Part shown: one piece after another, positions 19,974 through 28,226 of the stretch | Numbering within the stretch: position 1 is the first letter of the stretch | How the letters are laid out: every line of letters begins with the position of its first letter | DNA from: Flavobacterium gawalongense | GTDB lineage: Bacteria; Bacteroidota; Bacteroidia; Flavobacteriales; Flavobacteriaceae | Reading direction: 5' to 3' | Assembly: GCF_007097265.1 (NCBI RefSeq) | Contig: NZ_VJZP01000034.1 | Location: 1 to 43,414 of the forward strand | Length of the DNA stretch: 43,414 bases | Made by a program: the position numbers and the translations under genes | The notes under the pieces: model-generated | What the model was told of the DNA's origin: nothing | What the model saw: the letters and a program-made list of their open reading frames with translations, nothing else | Databases searched by the model: none

Positions 19974-21263
19974 TTAATGATCGTTTGATGCCGTGATTTT
20001 AGCAATTCGTAATCTAAAGTCAGGCTTTTTTTCATTAAAGAGGTCAATAAATGTTTCCTTATTATCACTTTGAGAATACACATTAGAGAATGCACTATTG
20101 CCATACCAATTCTCTAAATCTTCATTATCCGAATTATATTCTGTAAAAATATTCCCTTTACAAAAATTGAAATACATCTCTTCAAATTTTATTTTTTTTA
20201 GATTTTCTCCGTTAATTTCAATTTTATTATTCAATAATACTGCGGGGTTAAAACCAGAAATTACACTTCTTTTAAGGTCAATAGAAGCATTTTCAGAAAC
20301 ATATACAGCTTCTTTAACTAAACCTGATTGAATATCGGCACTTATGTTTTCGCTATTATTAATCAATGTTAAATTTGTTGCAATAACTGATGTTTGCTTT
20401 TTAGCAAAATCAACTTCTTCTTTTTTATCATAAGAAGCAACATCTATACATCGTGAACCTAAACTACTTGTTAAATAAGAAGATCGAATTGCTAAGGAAT
20501 TATCTATTCGACATTGTGTTCCAAAATTAAATTTATAATCATCACTACTTGACTTTAAAGAAACCATCTTATTTAAATTAAGTTCTCCACCAAATATTTC
20601 AAAAGAATCACCCGCAGAATAACTTACCATTATGTTCTCTAATATCGTTTTGTTCCCTACACCGGCTAACAATAATGCATTAAAATTACCTACTCCCTTA
20701 ATTTTTTTTCCGGCAAATTCTATCCTTACAAATTTTAAAACACCTGAATTACTATTTACATTGTTACCTCCATAAGACGTTAAAGAAGTATCCAGATCAA
20801 AATTCACGGATGAAGCATTTCCAAATTTATTTGTAGGTGCATCTCCCAGTATAATTATTCCTCCCCAATCTCCCGCTTTTCTAGTGCTTCTGTTAGAAGT
20901 AAAAACGATTGGATCAGTCTCTAAACCTTCGGCAATTATAATGGCACCTTTAGTAATTATAAGAGAAGCGCCAGATTCATAATCCCCTATTATCACAGTT
21001 CCGGGTTCAATAGTAAGAGTTGCATTATTTGTTACGAAAACACTCCCTTGCAACATGTAAATGTTTTTCTTGTATAATTTTGTATTTACAGCAATATTAC
21101 CCGCCAATATTTGATTTGCTTCACCATAATCAACTTTGTAAGGTTTAAATTCTGTCCAGTTATTTAACCAGTTATTAGAACCCGTTATTCCTTTTTCTTG
21201 CTGTGCACTTACCCCACAAACTACTAAAAGGAGCATCCATATAATTTGAGTAAAGTTTTTCAT
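19974..21263 (-). CDS. Secreted right-handed beta-helix-like protein, operon partner of sprC
   Basis: A 429-residue protein with a signal peptide (MKNFTQIIWMLLLVVCGVSAQ). Residues about 60-250 carry strand-turn sequences such as LTIEPGTVIIGDYESGASLIITKGAIIIAEG and GDWGGIIILG, which are typical of parallel beta-helix proteins of Bacteroidota. The C-terminal third is more acidic and less repetitive, with no recognisable sorting domain. ATG 21263 is chosen over 21329 because the signal peptide starts there and the longer start lies in a hairpin. It is 105 nt upstream of sprC on the same strand, so it is probably co-transcribed. I cannot assign a biochemical role; a surface or periplasmic part in gliding or adhesion is inference from position. 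Confidence 0.6.
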   Translation of the reverse strand: MKNFTQIIWMLLLVVCGVSAQQEKGITGSNNWLNNWTEFKPYKVDYGEANQILAGNIAVNTKLYKKNIYMLQGSVFVTNNATLTIEPGTVIIGDYESGASLIITKGAIIIAEGLETDPIVFTSNRSTRKAGDWGGIIILGDAPTNKFGNASSVNFDLDTSLTSYGGNNVNSNSGVLKFVRIEFAGKKIKGVGNFNALLLAGVGNKTILENIMVSYSAGDSFEIFGGELNLNKMVSLKSSSDDYKFNFGTQCRIDNSLAIRSSYLTSSLGSRCIDVASYDKKEEVDFAKKQTSVIATNLTLINNSENISADIQSGLVKEAVYVSENASIDLKRSVISGFNPAVLLNNKIEINGENLKKIKFEEMYFNFCKGNIFTEYNSDNEDLENWYGNSAFSNVYSQSDNKETFIDLFNEKKPDFRLRIAKITASNDH

Positions 21264-21320
21264 GGTTAAAAAGATATAAAATATTAATACTTGGGAACTA
21301 TTTGAGTTAATAAAATTAAA

Positions 21321-21339
21321 AAAACTCATTACGAGTTTT
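21321..21339 (-). terminator. Weak hairpin with T-run upstream of the beta-helix gene
   Basis: Minus strand AAAACTC (21339-21333), loop GTAAT, GAGTTTT (21327-21321), followed by more T residues. The stem is only seven mostly A-T pairs. It lies in the 210-nt gap between two same-strand genes, so it may attenuate rather than end transcription. Confidence 0.35.
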
Positions 21340-21473
21340 CTGAACTGCTTCAGAATACATCGATAACGAGTTTAAAAAAAAAATTAATATTCGATTATCG
21401 CTGCAACATTCTAAATCTAAAATTACTTGTTAATGAACATTAAAAAGGGAATTAAACTAAGCCTGACTAATCA

Positions 21474-21917
21474 TTACATATCATTGAATTCATGTAGTGA
21501 TTTCAATGTGTTTTCATAAAATAAAATTGCTGCCACTAAATTATCGGTATCTGAGTAAGGCACCATTCTCCTTTGAAACGCAACGGTTACGTCAAGAAAA
21601 CTTGTAGTACTTTCGGCCTGTTCGGCCAAGATCTTTCTATTATCCGCATCATTGGGAATTCCCAAATCGGCCATAGTAACACCCGGTTTTGTAGCTAAGG
21701 CAATGTAGGGCAGTGTTTTAACAAGAACTTTTATACGCTCAATATATAATTCTAATAACTCCCCTTTTTTCATCCCTTGCAACTCTTTCTGATCATGGTA
21801 TTTTTTTATTAATGCGGATGTACTAATAATACTTTTAGGAGCATTTTTATCTTGTGCAGAAACAATGCCTGTTGCTAATAATAAACACACACTGAAAAAA
21901 ATAATTTTCCCTTTCAT
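21474..21917 (-). CDS. Small secreted helical protein, first gene of the gliding operon
   Basis: A 147-residue protein with a signal peptide (MKGKIIFFSVCLLLATGIVSAQ). The mature part is helical and charged, with the segments ALIKKYHDQKELQGMKKGELLELYIERIKVLVKTL broken here by position about 35-70, then a TKPGVTMADLGIPND turn and a C-terminal helix ending LHEFNDM. No cysteine, no lipobox and no known catalytic motif in the mature part. It stands first on the minus strand after a good promoter and is followed by the beta-helix gene and sprC, so it is likely made with the gliding proteins. I do not recognise a family; a periplasmic accessory role is a guess from context. Confidence 0.6.
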   Translation of the reverse strand: MKGKIIFFSVCLLLATGIVSAQDKNAPKSIISTSALIKKYHDQKELQGMKKGELLELYIERIKVLVKTLPYIALATKPGVTMADLGIPNDADNRKILAEQAESTTSFLDVTVAFQRRMVPYSDTDNLVAAILFYENTLKSLHEFNDM

Positions 21918-21946
21918 ACTTTAAATTTACAAATTAATTTATCAAA

Positions 21947-21976
21947 CAAAAATATACAATAAAATTCAATTTACAA
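21947..21976 (-). promoter_or_regulatory. Promoter of the gliding operon
   Basis: Minus strand TTG (21976-21974), 19 nt, then TATTTTTG (21954-21947). This is the best match in the window to the Bacteroidota housekeeping promoter (TTG-N19-TAnnTTTG). It predicts a start of transcription near 21940 and a leader of about 23 nt before ATG 21917. It is the strongest candidate to drive everything down to sprF, about 21 kb. Confidence 0.65.
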
Positions 21977-22370
21977 CTTTGATACTGTTTTTTTTTGATT
22001 ATAAAGGATTACAAAATGTAAAAAAAACCGTATTATATCGAACAAATTTGATTTTTATCGGATAGTTTGATTTTTCACTACATAAGTGGTAATAGGGGGA
22101 TTAACAGGACTTTATAGCATTATGAAAGACTCCAAAAAAAAACATTAATTCTCGTAACCAAATTTTTATTTATTAATATTAAACCTACACGTAAATAAAA
22201 TAAAATTGTTGATTTTTGACAAATAACAAGTGCTTTTATCTTTTTTAAGTCTTTTTTACCCAAAAAAAGTTAATTTTTATCTTAAAAAACAGCACTTATT
22301 CAATGTCATTTTTAAACATACTTTTACTGAAACTTTGCATCCTAAAATTTTAGACTAAACCATTTTCTTC
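21977..22370. other. Long AT-rich divergent intergenic region with a nested inverted repeat
   Basis: No credible gene is present between the gliding operon and holB. The region is very AT-rich with A and T tracts. Its main structure is at 22228-22297: AAGTGCT (22228-22234) and TTTTTTAAG (22241-22249) pair with CTTAAAAAA (22281-22289) and AGCACTT (22291-22297), and inside the loop CTTTTTT-accc-AAAAAAAG (22251-22269) forms a second stem. This could be a cruciform, an operator or a small RNA; nothing here decides. Confidence 0.5.
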
Positions 22371-22378
22371 TATCTTTG
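22371..22378 (+). promoter_or_regulatory. -7 promoter box immediately before holB
   Basis: TATCTTTG fits TAnnTTTG and ends four nt before ATG 22383, so transcription would start at or next to the start codon (leaderless). The -33 region is AT-rich without a clear TTG at the expected distance. Confidence 0.5.
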
Positions 22379-22382
22379 CTTC

Positions 22383-23531
22383 ATGCAATTTTCAGAAATT
22401 TTAGGACAAGAACACATTAAAAGTCATTTGACAAAAAGTGCTGATTTGGGCAGAATTCCCCATGCACAATTGTTTGTTGGTCCTGAGGGAAGCGGTACTT
22501 TACCTATGGCGATTGCTTATGCACAATACATTATCTGCAGCAATCAAAACTCAGAAAACTCGGGTTCAAACGAAGCTTGCAACATCAAATTCCAAAAAAC
22601 TTCGCATCCGGATTTGCATTTTATTTACCCAACTGTAAGTACCGAAGATGTAAAAACGAAACCAAAAAGCATCGATTTTATCACGGAATGGAGAGAATTT
22701 TTAAACCAAAATTCATACGGAAGTTTGTTTGATTGGTACCAAACCCTTGGTGTTAAAAATAAACAAGGAGAAATCAGGGTTGACGATGCCCAGGAAATCT
22801 TGAAATCTTTGGCTTTAAAATCCTACGAAGGCGGCTACAAAGTAATGATTATTTGGATGGCCGATAAATTAAATATTGCCGCTTCCAATAAATTATTGAA
22901 ATTACTGGAAGAACCTACAGACAGAACGGTTTTCATCTTGATTTCAGAAAATGAAGAAGATATAATTCAAACCATTCGTTCCCGATGCCAAGTCTTACAT
23001 TTTAATGGTTTGAGTGAAAAAGTTATCACCGAAGCCTTAGTTTCTAAAGAAAATACAGAGCCTAAAACGGCTTTAAAAATAGCGCATCAAGCACAAGGAA
23101 ATTATAACAAAGCACTGCAATTATTACAACCGGATAGCGAATCTGTTTTTTTCGAAAAATGGTTTGTTGATTGGGTTCGTGCCGCTTTTAGAGCCAAAGG
23201 AAATGCGGCAGCCATTCAGGATTTGATTCAATGGAGCGAGCAAATTGCCAGTTTAGGAAGAGAAACCCAAAAGAAATTTTTACATTTTTGTATCGATATG
23301 TTCCGTCAGGCTTTATTGCTGAATTATCAAACGGCAAGCTTGGTTTACATGGAACCACAAGTGGAGAAATTCAAACTGGAGAATTTTGCCCCTTTTGTAA
23401 ATGGCAACAATATAAATGATATTTTTAAAGAACTTTCGGATGCAATGTATCATATTGAACGCAACGGAAATGCAAAAATTATTTTGACCGATTTATCTAT
23501 AAAACTTACCCGTTTAATTCACAAAAAATAA
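22383..23531 (+). CDS. holB: DNA polymerase III subunit delta prime
   Basis: Clamp-loader subunit that, with gamma/tau and delta, opens the beta clamp and loads it on primed DNA during replication. The 382-residue protein opens with FSEILGQEHIKSHL, a clamp-loader signature, followed by a degenerate P-loop GPEGSGT (33-39) that lacks the lysine, as expected for the non-hydrolysing delta prime subunit. KLLEEPTDRTVFILIS (about 170-190) and the SRC motif in IRSRCQ (about 198-203) are present; SRC supplies the arginine finger to the neighbouring subunit. The C-terminal collar domain is less conserved. It leads a three-gene plus-strand run with a 4-nt gap to the next gene. Confidence 0.93.
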   Translation: MQFSEILGQEHIKSHLTKSADLGRIPHAQLFVGPEGSGTLPMAIAYAQYIICSNQNSENSGSNEACNIKFQKTSHPDLHFIYPTVSTEDVKTKPKSIDFITEWREFLNQNSYGSLFDWYQTLGVKNKQGEIRVDDAQEILKSLALKSYEGGYKVMIIWMADKLNIAASNKLLKLLEEPTDRTVFILISENEEDIIQTIRSRCQVLHFNGLSEKVITEALVSKENTEPKTALKIAHQAQGNYNKALQLLQPDSESVFFEKWFVDWVRAAFRAKGNAAAIQDLIQWSEQIASLGRETQKKFLHFCIDMFRQALLLNYQTASLVYMEPQVEKFKLENFAPFVNGNNINDIFKELSDAMYHIERNGNAKIILTDLSIKLTRLIHKK

Positions 23532-23535
23532 AAAC

Positions 23536-23919
23536 ATGAACAACATTACTTCTATTTTAATTTTGATTTTTCTGGCTATTACTTTTCTGCAATCCGGTTA
23601 CGACAAACTGTTTTATTGGAAAGATAATGTTGACTGGTTAAAAGGTCATTTTGCTAAAACACAATTAAAAAACCAAGTGCCTCTGGCTTTACTGAATATT
23701 TTAATTTTAGAATTAATCTCAGGTATTTTATGTGTGGTTGGCTGCATCGAATTATTGGTAAACAATGGAAGAATATTTGGCTTTTACGGAGCGGTTTTCT
23801 CCTGCATCACTTTATTGATGTTGCTTTTCGGACAAAGATTAGCCAAAGATTATGATGGTGCCAGAACGATTGTTATCTATTTTATACCAGCTATATTGGC
23901 CGTTTATTGGTTAAACTAG
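23536..23919 (+). CDS. DoxX-like small integral membrane protein
   Basis: A 127-residue protein with four hydrophobic segments (about 4-20, 50-70, 78-100 and 108-125). The start, FLAITFLQSGYDKLFYWKDN, resembles the first helix and following loop of DoxX-like proteins, where a Gly-x-x-K segment follows the helix. DoxX-family proteins are four-helix inner-membrane proteins whose function varies and is mostly unknown. It starts 4 nt after the holB stop, so it is very probably translated from the same mRNA, although a functional link with HolB is not evident. No catalytic motif was seen. Confidence 0.65.
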   Translation: MNNITSILILIFLAITFLQSGYDKLFYWKDNVDWLKGHFAKTQLKNQVPLALLNILILELISGILCVVGCIELLVNNGRIFGFYGAVFSCITLLMLLFGQRLAKDYDGARTIVIYFIPAILAVYWLN

Positions 23920-23965
23920 AAACCACAATATTATTTAAAACAACACTTACTTTTTATACAAAAAA

Positions 23966-24475
23966 ATGACTCCAAAACATCCTTCAGAATCCCTGACGAT
24001 ATTAACCGATTTGGTTTTACCGAGCGAAACCAATCCTTTGAATAATCTTTTTGGTGGCGAATTGTTAGCCCGAATGGATCGCGCAGCGAGTATTGCAGCC
24101 GGAAGACATTCCCGAAGAATAACCGTGACCGCATCCGTAAATCACGTGGCGTTTAACAGAGCTATTCCACTGGGAAGTGTCGTAAATGTTGAGGCTAAAG
24201 TCTCCAGATCTTTCAGAAGTTCAATGGAAATATTTATTGACGTTTGGGTAGAAGACAGACAATCTGGAAACCGTACCAAAGCCAATGAGGCCATTTATAC
24301 TTTTGTAGCTGTTGATGAAAGTGGAAGACCTGTAGAAGTCCCACAAATAATTCCAGAAACAGAACTGGAAAAACAACGCTTTGATGCTGCATTAAGACGC
24401 AAACAACTCAGTTTAGTTTTAGCCGGAAAAATGAACCCTCACGACGCCACTGAATTGAAGGCGCTGTTCCAGTAA
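23966..24475 (+). CDS. Acyl-CoA thioesterase, single hotdog domain
   Basis: A 169-residue hotdog-fold protein that hydrolyses acyl-CoA thioesters to free acid and CoA. The N-terminal half has NPLNNLFGGELLARMDRAAS, with the N-x-x-G-x-x-F-GG-x-L-x-x-x-D pattern of the YciA/cytosolic acyl-CoA hydrolase group, where the aspartate (in MDRAA) is the expected catalytic residue. VTASVNHVAFNRAIPLGSVV and YTFVAVDESGRP complete the domain. The C-terminal helix is charged. It follows the DoxX-like gene by 46 nt and is followed by a terminator-like hairpin, so it ends the holB run. The acyl chain preferred cannot be read from sequence. Confidence 0.87.
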   Translation: MTPKHPSESLTILTDLVLPSETNPLNNLFGGELLARMDRAASIAAGRHSRRITVTASVNHVAFNRAIPLGSVVNVEAKVSRSFRSSMEIFIDVWVEDRQSGNRTKANEAIYTFVAVDESGRPVEVPQIIPETELEKQRFDAALRRKQLSLVLAGKMNPHDATELKALFQ

Positions 24476-24505
24476 CAAGCATAATTAACTTGTTTTGTTT
24501 TTATT
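24474..24505 (+). terminator. Probable terminator after the thioesterase gene
   Basis: AACAAG (24474-24479), loop, CTTGTT (24489-24494), then TTGTTTTTATT. The stem overlaps the stop codon. It is short but followed by a T-rich tail, and it separates the holB run from recA. Confidence 0.45.
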
Positions 24506-24680
24506 AAAATTTAGATATTGAAAATATTCTTGAAAGAGAAAATTTACATTAAAAAAAGAAGTATTTTTACGAAAACAAATGTTCTTACATAAATGAAATT
24601 TTCAGGATAATTAGTCACCCTGTCAATTTCTTACAGTTATAAAATAATACAAATAGATGAAAGAAAAGGTAAAAGAGAAG

Positions 24681-25688
24681 ATGAGTACAGAGAAAGAATC
24701 CAAATTAAAAGCGCTACAACTTACGCTTGACAAACTAGACAAAACGTACGGAAAAGGAACCGTAATGAAAATGGGAGATAAAGCCATTGAGGAAGTAGAA
24801 ACTATTTCTTCTGGGTCTTTAGGGATTGATTTAGCATTAGGGGTTGGAGGGTATCCAAGAGGAAGAATTATTGAAATATACGGTCCAGAATCGTCTGGAA
24901 AAACAACTTTGACGCTTCATGCCATTGCTGAGGCTCAAAAAGCCGGTGGAATTGCTGCTTTTATTGATGCAGAACATGCTTTCGACAGAAATTATGCTGA
25001 GAAATTGGGAGTAGACATTGAAAACCTAATCATTTCTCAACCAGATAATGGGGAACAAGCTTTAGAAATTGCTGAAAACCTGATTCGTTCAGGAGCAATT
25101 GACATTGTTGTAATTGACTCGGTTGCCGCTTTGACTCCAAAAAGTGAAATCGAAGGCGAAATGGGAGATTCTAAAATGGGTCTTCATGCACGTTTGATGT
25201 CTCAAGCATTGCGTAAATTAACAGGAACGATCAGCAAAACGCATTGTACCGTTTTCTTCATCAATCAATTAAGAGAGAAAATTGGAGTAATGTTCGGTAA
25301 TCCAGAAACTACAACTGGTGGAAACGCACTGAAGTTTTACGCTTCGGTTCGTTTAGACATCCGTCGTTCCACTCAAATAAAAGATGGTGACAATGTACTT
25401 GGAAACAGAACCAAAGTAAAAGTGGTGAAAAACAAAGTCGCTCCGCCTTTTAAAATTGCTGAATTTGACATCATGTATGGTGAAGGAATTTCAAAAACAG
25501 GAGAAATTTTAGATCTTGCAGTAGAATTTGAAATCATCAAAAAAGCGGGATCTTGGTTCAGTTATGGTGAAACCAAATTAGGTCAAGGCCGTGATGCTGT
25601 TAAGTCTTTAATAAAAGACAATCCGGAATTAGCGGATGAATTAGAAGAAAAAATTAAAGCCAGAATAAAAGAATTAGCAGAAGCATAA
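24681..25688 (+). CDS. recA: Recombinase RecA
   Basis: ATP-dependent strand-exchange protein for homologous recombination and repair, which also loads on DNA taken up by DprA. Starting at ATG 24681 it has 335 residues beginning [16 protein letters not shown], preceded by the purine-rich AAAGAGAAG; an in-frame ATG at 24657 would add eight residues. Walker [10 protein letters not shown] (about 67-75), Walker [10 protein letters not shown], the L1 loop with [51 protein letters not shown] (L2, given here by its conserved core) and the C-terminal domain are complete. No consensus promoter or SOS-type box was evident in the 180 nt upstream. A strong terminator follows. Confidence 0.97.
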   Translation: MSTEKESKLKALQLTLDKLDKTYGKGTVMKMGDKAIEEVETISSGSLGIDLALGVGGYPRGRIIEIYGPESSGKTTLTLHAIAEAQKAGGIAAFIDAEHAFDRNYAEKLGVDIENLIISQPDNGEQALEIAENLIRSGAIDIVVIDSVAALTPKSEIEGEMGDSKMGLHARLMSQALRKLTGTISKTHCTVFFINQLREKIGVMFGNPETTTGGNALKFYASVRLDIRRSTQIKDGDNVLGNRTKVKVVKNKVAPPFKIAEFDIMYGEGISKTGEILDLAVEFEIIKKAGSWFSYGETKLGQGRDAVKSLIKDNPELADELEEKIKARIKELAEA

Positions 25689-25692
25689 AACT

Positions 25693-25725
25693 AAAACCCG
25701 AAAAATTTTTCGGGTTTTTTTATTT
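25693..25725 (+). terminator. Rho-independent terminator of recA
   Basis: AAAACCCGAAAAA (25693-25705) pairs with TTTTTCGGGTTTT (25706-25718) and is followed by TTTATTTTT. It is the clearest intrinsic terminator in the window and starts 5 nt after the recA stop. Confidence 0.9.
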
Positions 25726-25822
25726 TTACACGCAACCTTTTTCAAAAATTTTTATCTAATAAAAAAAACAGCCTCAACCTCATTTGAAGAAGCTGATTAT
25801 TATAAATTTAAAAAATGAAAAA

Positions 25823-26236
25823 ATGAAAAAATTTGCCCTGTTTATTCTGTTAATTACAACCCTGACAGGATGTACTCTTGATAATGACAATCGAGATTCC
25901 TACACCTATAAAGTGCTTCCTGTTGATAGTTATACCCTGCCTGAAAAATTTACATTGGGAAATACGTATGAAATAAAATTAAAATATACAAAACCTACTG
26001 AATGTCATTATTTTCAAGGCATCTATTATAGTAAAGACCTCAATATACGAACCATAGCCATTCAAACAGCTGTAAATAACAACCCAGTTTGCACGCAATC
26101 AATCCCAGCGCAGTCGGAGATTTCTTTTAATTTTTATGTAACAAATACCGGATCTTATATTTTCAAATTTTATAAAGGAAAAGATGCCGCTGGTATAGAA
26201 CTTTTTGAAGAAGTAGAAATTCCTGTAGTCAACTAA
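25823..26236 (+). CDS. Small lipoprotein upstream of an ECF sigma factor
   Basis: A 137-residue protein with a type II signal peptide MKKFALFILLITTLTGC; the cysteine (residue 17) follows a good lipobox (L-T-G-C). The mature part is beta-rich (TYEIKLKYTKPTECHYFQGIYY and then FYVTNTGSYIFKFYKGKD), with two more cysteines, suggesting a small immunoglobulin-like sandwich. ATG 25823 is used because the signal peptide starts there; the frame is open to a TTG at 25784. The sigma factor gene begins 17 nt after its stop, so the two are probably co-transcribed. I do not recognise a named family. A role as envelope sensor or target of the sigma/anti-sigma pair is inference from position. Confidence 0.7.
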   Translation: MKKFALFILLITTLTGCTLDNDNRDSYTYKVLPVDSYTLPEKFTLGNTYEIKLKYTKPTECHYFQGIYYSKDLNIRTIAIQTAVNNNPVCTQSIPAQSEISFNFYVTNTGSYIFKFYKGKDAAGIELFEEVEIPVVN

Positions 26237-26253
26237 CAAATAGAATAAATTCT

Positions 26254-26796
26254 GTGGGATTAGATCAAATAATTAATGACTGTAAAAAAAATTACCCCAA
26301 AGCTCAAGAACAATTGTACCAATTGTTTGCTAAAAAGTTTTTTGGGGTATGCTTAAAGTATTCCAGTAATTATGCGGATGCCCAAGACAATTTACAAGAT
26401 GGATTTTTAATTATCTTCAGAAAAATAGAACAGTTTAGCGGCAAAGGCTCTTTTGAAGGCTGGGCCAAAAGAATAATGATAAATAATGCACTCCAAAAAT
26501 ACAGAGGTGTTCGGTATATGGAGGTTATAAATGAAAATATTCCTGATACAGCTATTGAAGTTGACGACGAGAACATTTCTATCGATTATTTAATGCAAAT
26601 TATTCAAGAATTACCCGACCAGTATCGATTAGTCTTCAGCCTCTACGTTCTCGATGGATATTCTCATAAAGAGGTCGCAGAAATGCTTAAAATAACAACA
26701 GGAACCACAAAATCCAATCTTGCCAGGGCACGATTGATTTTAAAAGAGAAAATAGAAGCGTACACAAGAATTGAAATAAAGTCATTGGCAAAATGA
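26254..26796 (+). CDS. ECF-type RNA polymerase sigma factor
   Basis: A 180-residue sigma-70 family factor with regions 2 and 4 only. Region 2 (about 20-85) includes YADAQDNLQDGFLIIFRKI and F-EGWAKRIMINNALQKYR. Region 4 (about 120-175) has LPDQYRLVFSLYVLDGYSHKEVAEML with the helix-turn-helix, and TKSNLARARLILKEKI. The start is GTG at 26254. Its stop overlaps the next start as ATGA (26793-26796), the usual arrangement of an ECF factor and its anti-sigma partner. Target promoters cannot be deduced from the window. Confidence 0.92.
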   Translation: MGLDQIINDCKKNYPKAQEQLYQLFAKKFFGVCLKYSSNYADAQDNLQDGFLIIFRKIEQFSGKGSFEGWAKRIMINNALQKYRGVRYMEVINENIPDTAIEVDDENISIDYLMQIIQELPDQYRLVFSLYVLDGYSHKEVAEMLKITTGTTKSNLARARLILKEKIEAYTRIEIKSLAK

Positions 26797-28226
26797 ACGA
26801 TAAAAAAAACATAGACCGACTGTTTCAAGAAAGATTCAAAGATTTTGAAGCAGAACCAAACAATCAGGTTTGGATAAACATAGAAGCGGCTTTAAATGAA
26901 AAAGAAAAAGAACGAAAAATAATTCCGTTTTGGATGCAATTTTCAGGAATTGCCGCTGCTTTTATTTTAGGTTTATTTGCCTTGAACACGGTTTTAAAAA
27001 CGAATCCTGAAATTGAAAACAGTATCGTTTTAGACACAAAAGTTTTAATAAATTCTCCTGAACACAAGGATTCTATTCCAAATAAAATGGAAAAAGAAAC
27101 AAATCCTTTCGATATAAAAAACAGTCAACAAGTAGTAATAACTAACCCAAAAACCGTTAGAAACCATGAAAAAGAAATTACACCTTTTACTCCATCAAAA
27201 GCCGCTGATGACAAAAAAAAGAATCAGAATAATACTAACCTTTATTTCTCAAAAAATCATCCACCGATAAAACAAACAGCGAGTGGTAAAGGCGTCATTA
27301 ATTACAACTCATTAATTGCAGATAAAAACAGTGCGCAAAATACAAACTCGTTTGAGAACATTCAAAATCAAACGCTGGAAAAAAAGGCGTTCCAAGAGAA
27401 AAACGATTCTAAAATTGCAGTAATAGAATCTAAAAAACAACCCTCAATTATTCTGGAATCTCCAAACGAATTAGAGGAAATTCTAAAAAAGAAAGAAGAA
27501 GAAAAACAAACTGTAGTTCTTAAAAACAAATGGCAAATTGTTCCTAATGTAGCTGCAGTGTATCTGAATTCAAATTCGGGTGGATCGGCTATTGATCCTC
27601 AATTCTCAGAGAATCAAAAAACTGCCGATAACAGCCTAAGTTTTGGTATTGGAGTGAATTATGCTGTTTCTAAAAAAATAGCCTTACGAACCGGAATTAA
27701 CAAGCTCACATTGGGATATAATACAAATAACGTGGTCTATTCAGCTGGTTTATCAAACAATAATTTGGCGAATATTAGTTATACCTCAAATGCATTAATT
27801 GAGATTAAAAACGAAGCCGCCCTTAATACACTAATAACTTTCGAAAAAGACCTGCAAAAAACAAATACAGGTGCATTAAACCAGAAAATGGGCTATTATG
27901 AAGTGCCTTTGGAACTTTCTTATGCAGTTTTAAACAAGAAATTTGGTATTAACGTCATTGGAGGAATAAGTACGTTATTTCTAAATCAAAATAAAATATC
28001 ATTAGTTTCATCTGACACTAATGTGAAATTAGGAGAAGCACAAAATTTAAACCAAATCCATTTTAGTACCAATGTTGGGTTGGGATTTAAATACCAATTA
28101 GTAAAATCATTTCAAATAAATTTTGAACCTATGGTTAAATATCAATTGAATACGTACTCCAGAGATTCTGGAAACTATAAACCTGTTTTTATTGGATTAT
28201 ACTCTGGTATAAGTTATACTTTTTAG
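26793..28226 (+). CDS. Anti-sigma-like membrane protein with beta-barrel-like C-terminus
   Basis: A 477-residue protein translationally coupled to the ECF sigma factor. Residues 1-45 (MNDKKNIDRLFQERFKDFE) are charged and cytoplasmic and end in N-Q-V-W-x-x-I-E, a pattern common in Bacteroidota anti-sigma-like proteins. One transmembrane helix spans about 46-66. Residues 67-240 are low-complexity, Lys/Asn/Gln-rich and probably disordered. Residues about 245-477 alternate polar and apolar residues and end in SGISYTF, as in outer-membrane barrel domains. The likely job is to hold the sigma factor at the inner membrane and sense the envelope; the barrel-like part could also fold as a periplasmic beta-domain. 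The 3' end overlaps the convergent plsC gene by 38 bp. Confidence 0.65.
   Translation: MNDKKNIDRLFQERFKDFEAEPNNQVWINIEAALNEKEKERKIIPFWMQFSGIAAAFILGLFALNTVLKTNPEIENSIVLDTKVLINSPEHKDSIPNKMEKETNPFDIKNSQQVVITNPKTVRNHEKEITPFTPSKAADDKKKNQNNTNLYFSKNHPPIKQTASGKGVINYNSLIADKNSAQNTNSFENIQNQTLEKKAFQEKNDSKIAVIESKKQPSIILESPNELEEILKKKEEEKQTVVLKNKWQIVPNVAAVYLNSNSGGSAIDPQFSENQKTADNSLSFGIGVNYAVSKKIALRTGINKLTLGYNTNNVVYSAGLSNNNLANISYTSNALIEIKNEAALNTLITFEKDLQKTNTGALNQKMGYYEVPLELSYAVLNKKFGINVIGGISTLFLNQNKISLVSSDTNVKLGEAQNLNQIHFSTNVGLGFKYQLVKSFQINFEPMVKYQLNTYSRDSGNYKPVFIGLYSGISYTF

Noticed and set aside
19910..20104. A 64-codon minus-strand frame at the end of the beta-helix gene
   Set aside because: It overlaps the real gene in another frame, lacks a start signal and shows no domain.
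24500..24656. Promoter for recA
   Set aside because: TATTCTTG and TATTTTTA resemble the -7 box, but each has a mismatch and no TTG at suitable spacing, so I did not call it.
25771..25797. Minus-strand terminator at AACAGCCTC...GAAGCTG
   Set aside because: The stem is short and mismatched and there is no minus-strand gene nearby that would end there.
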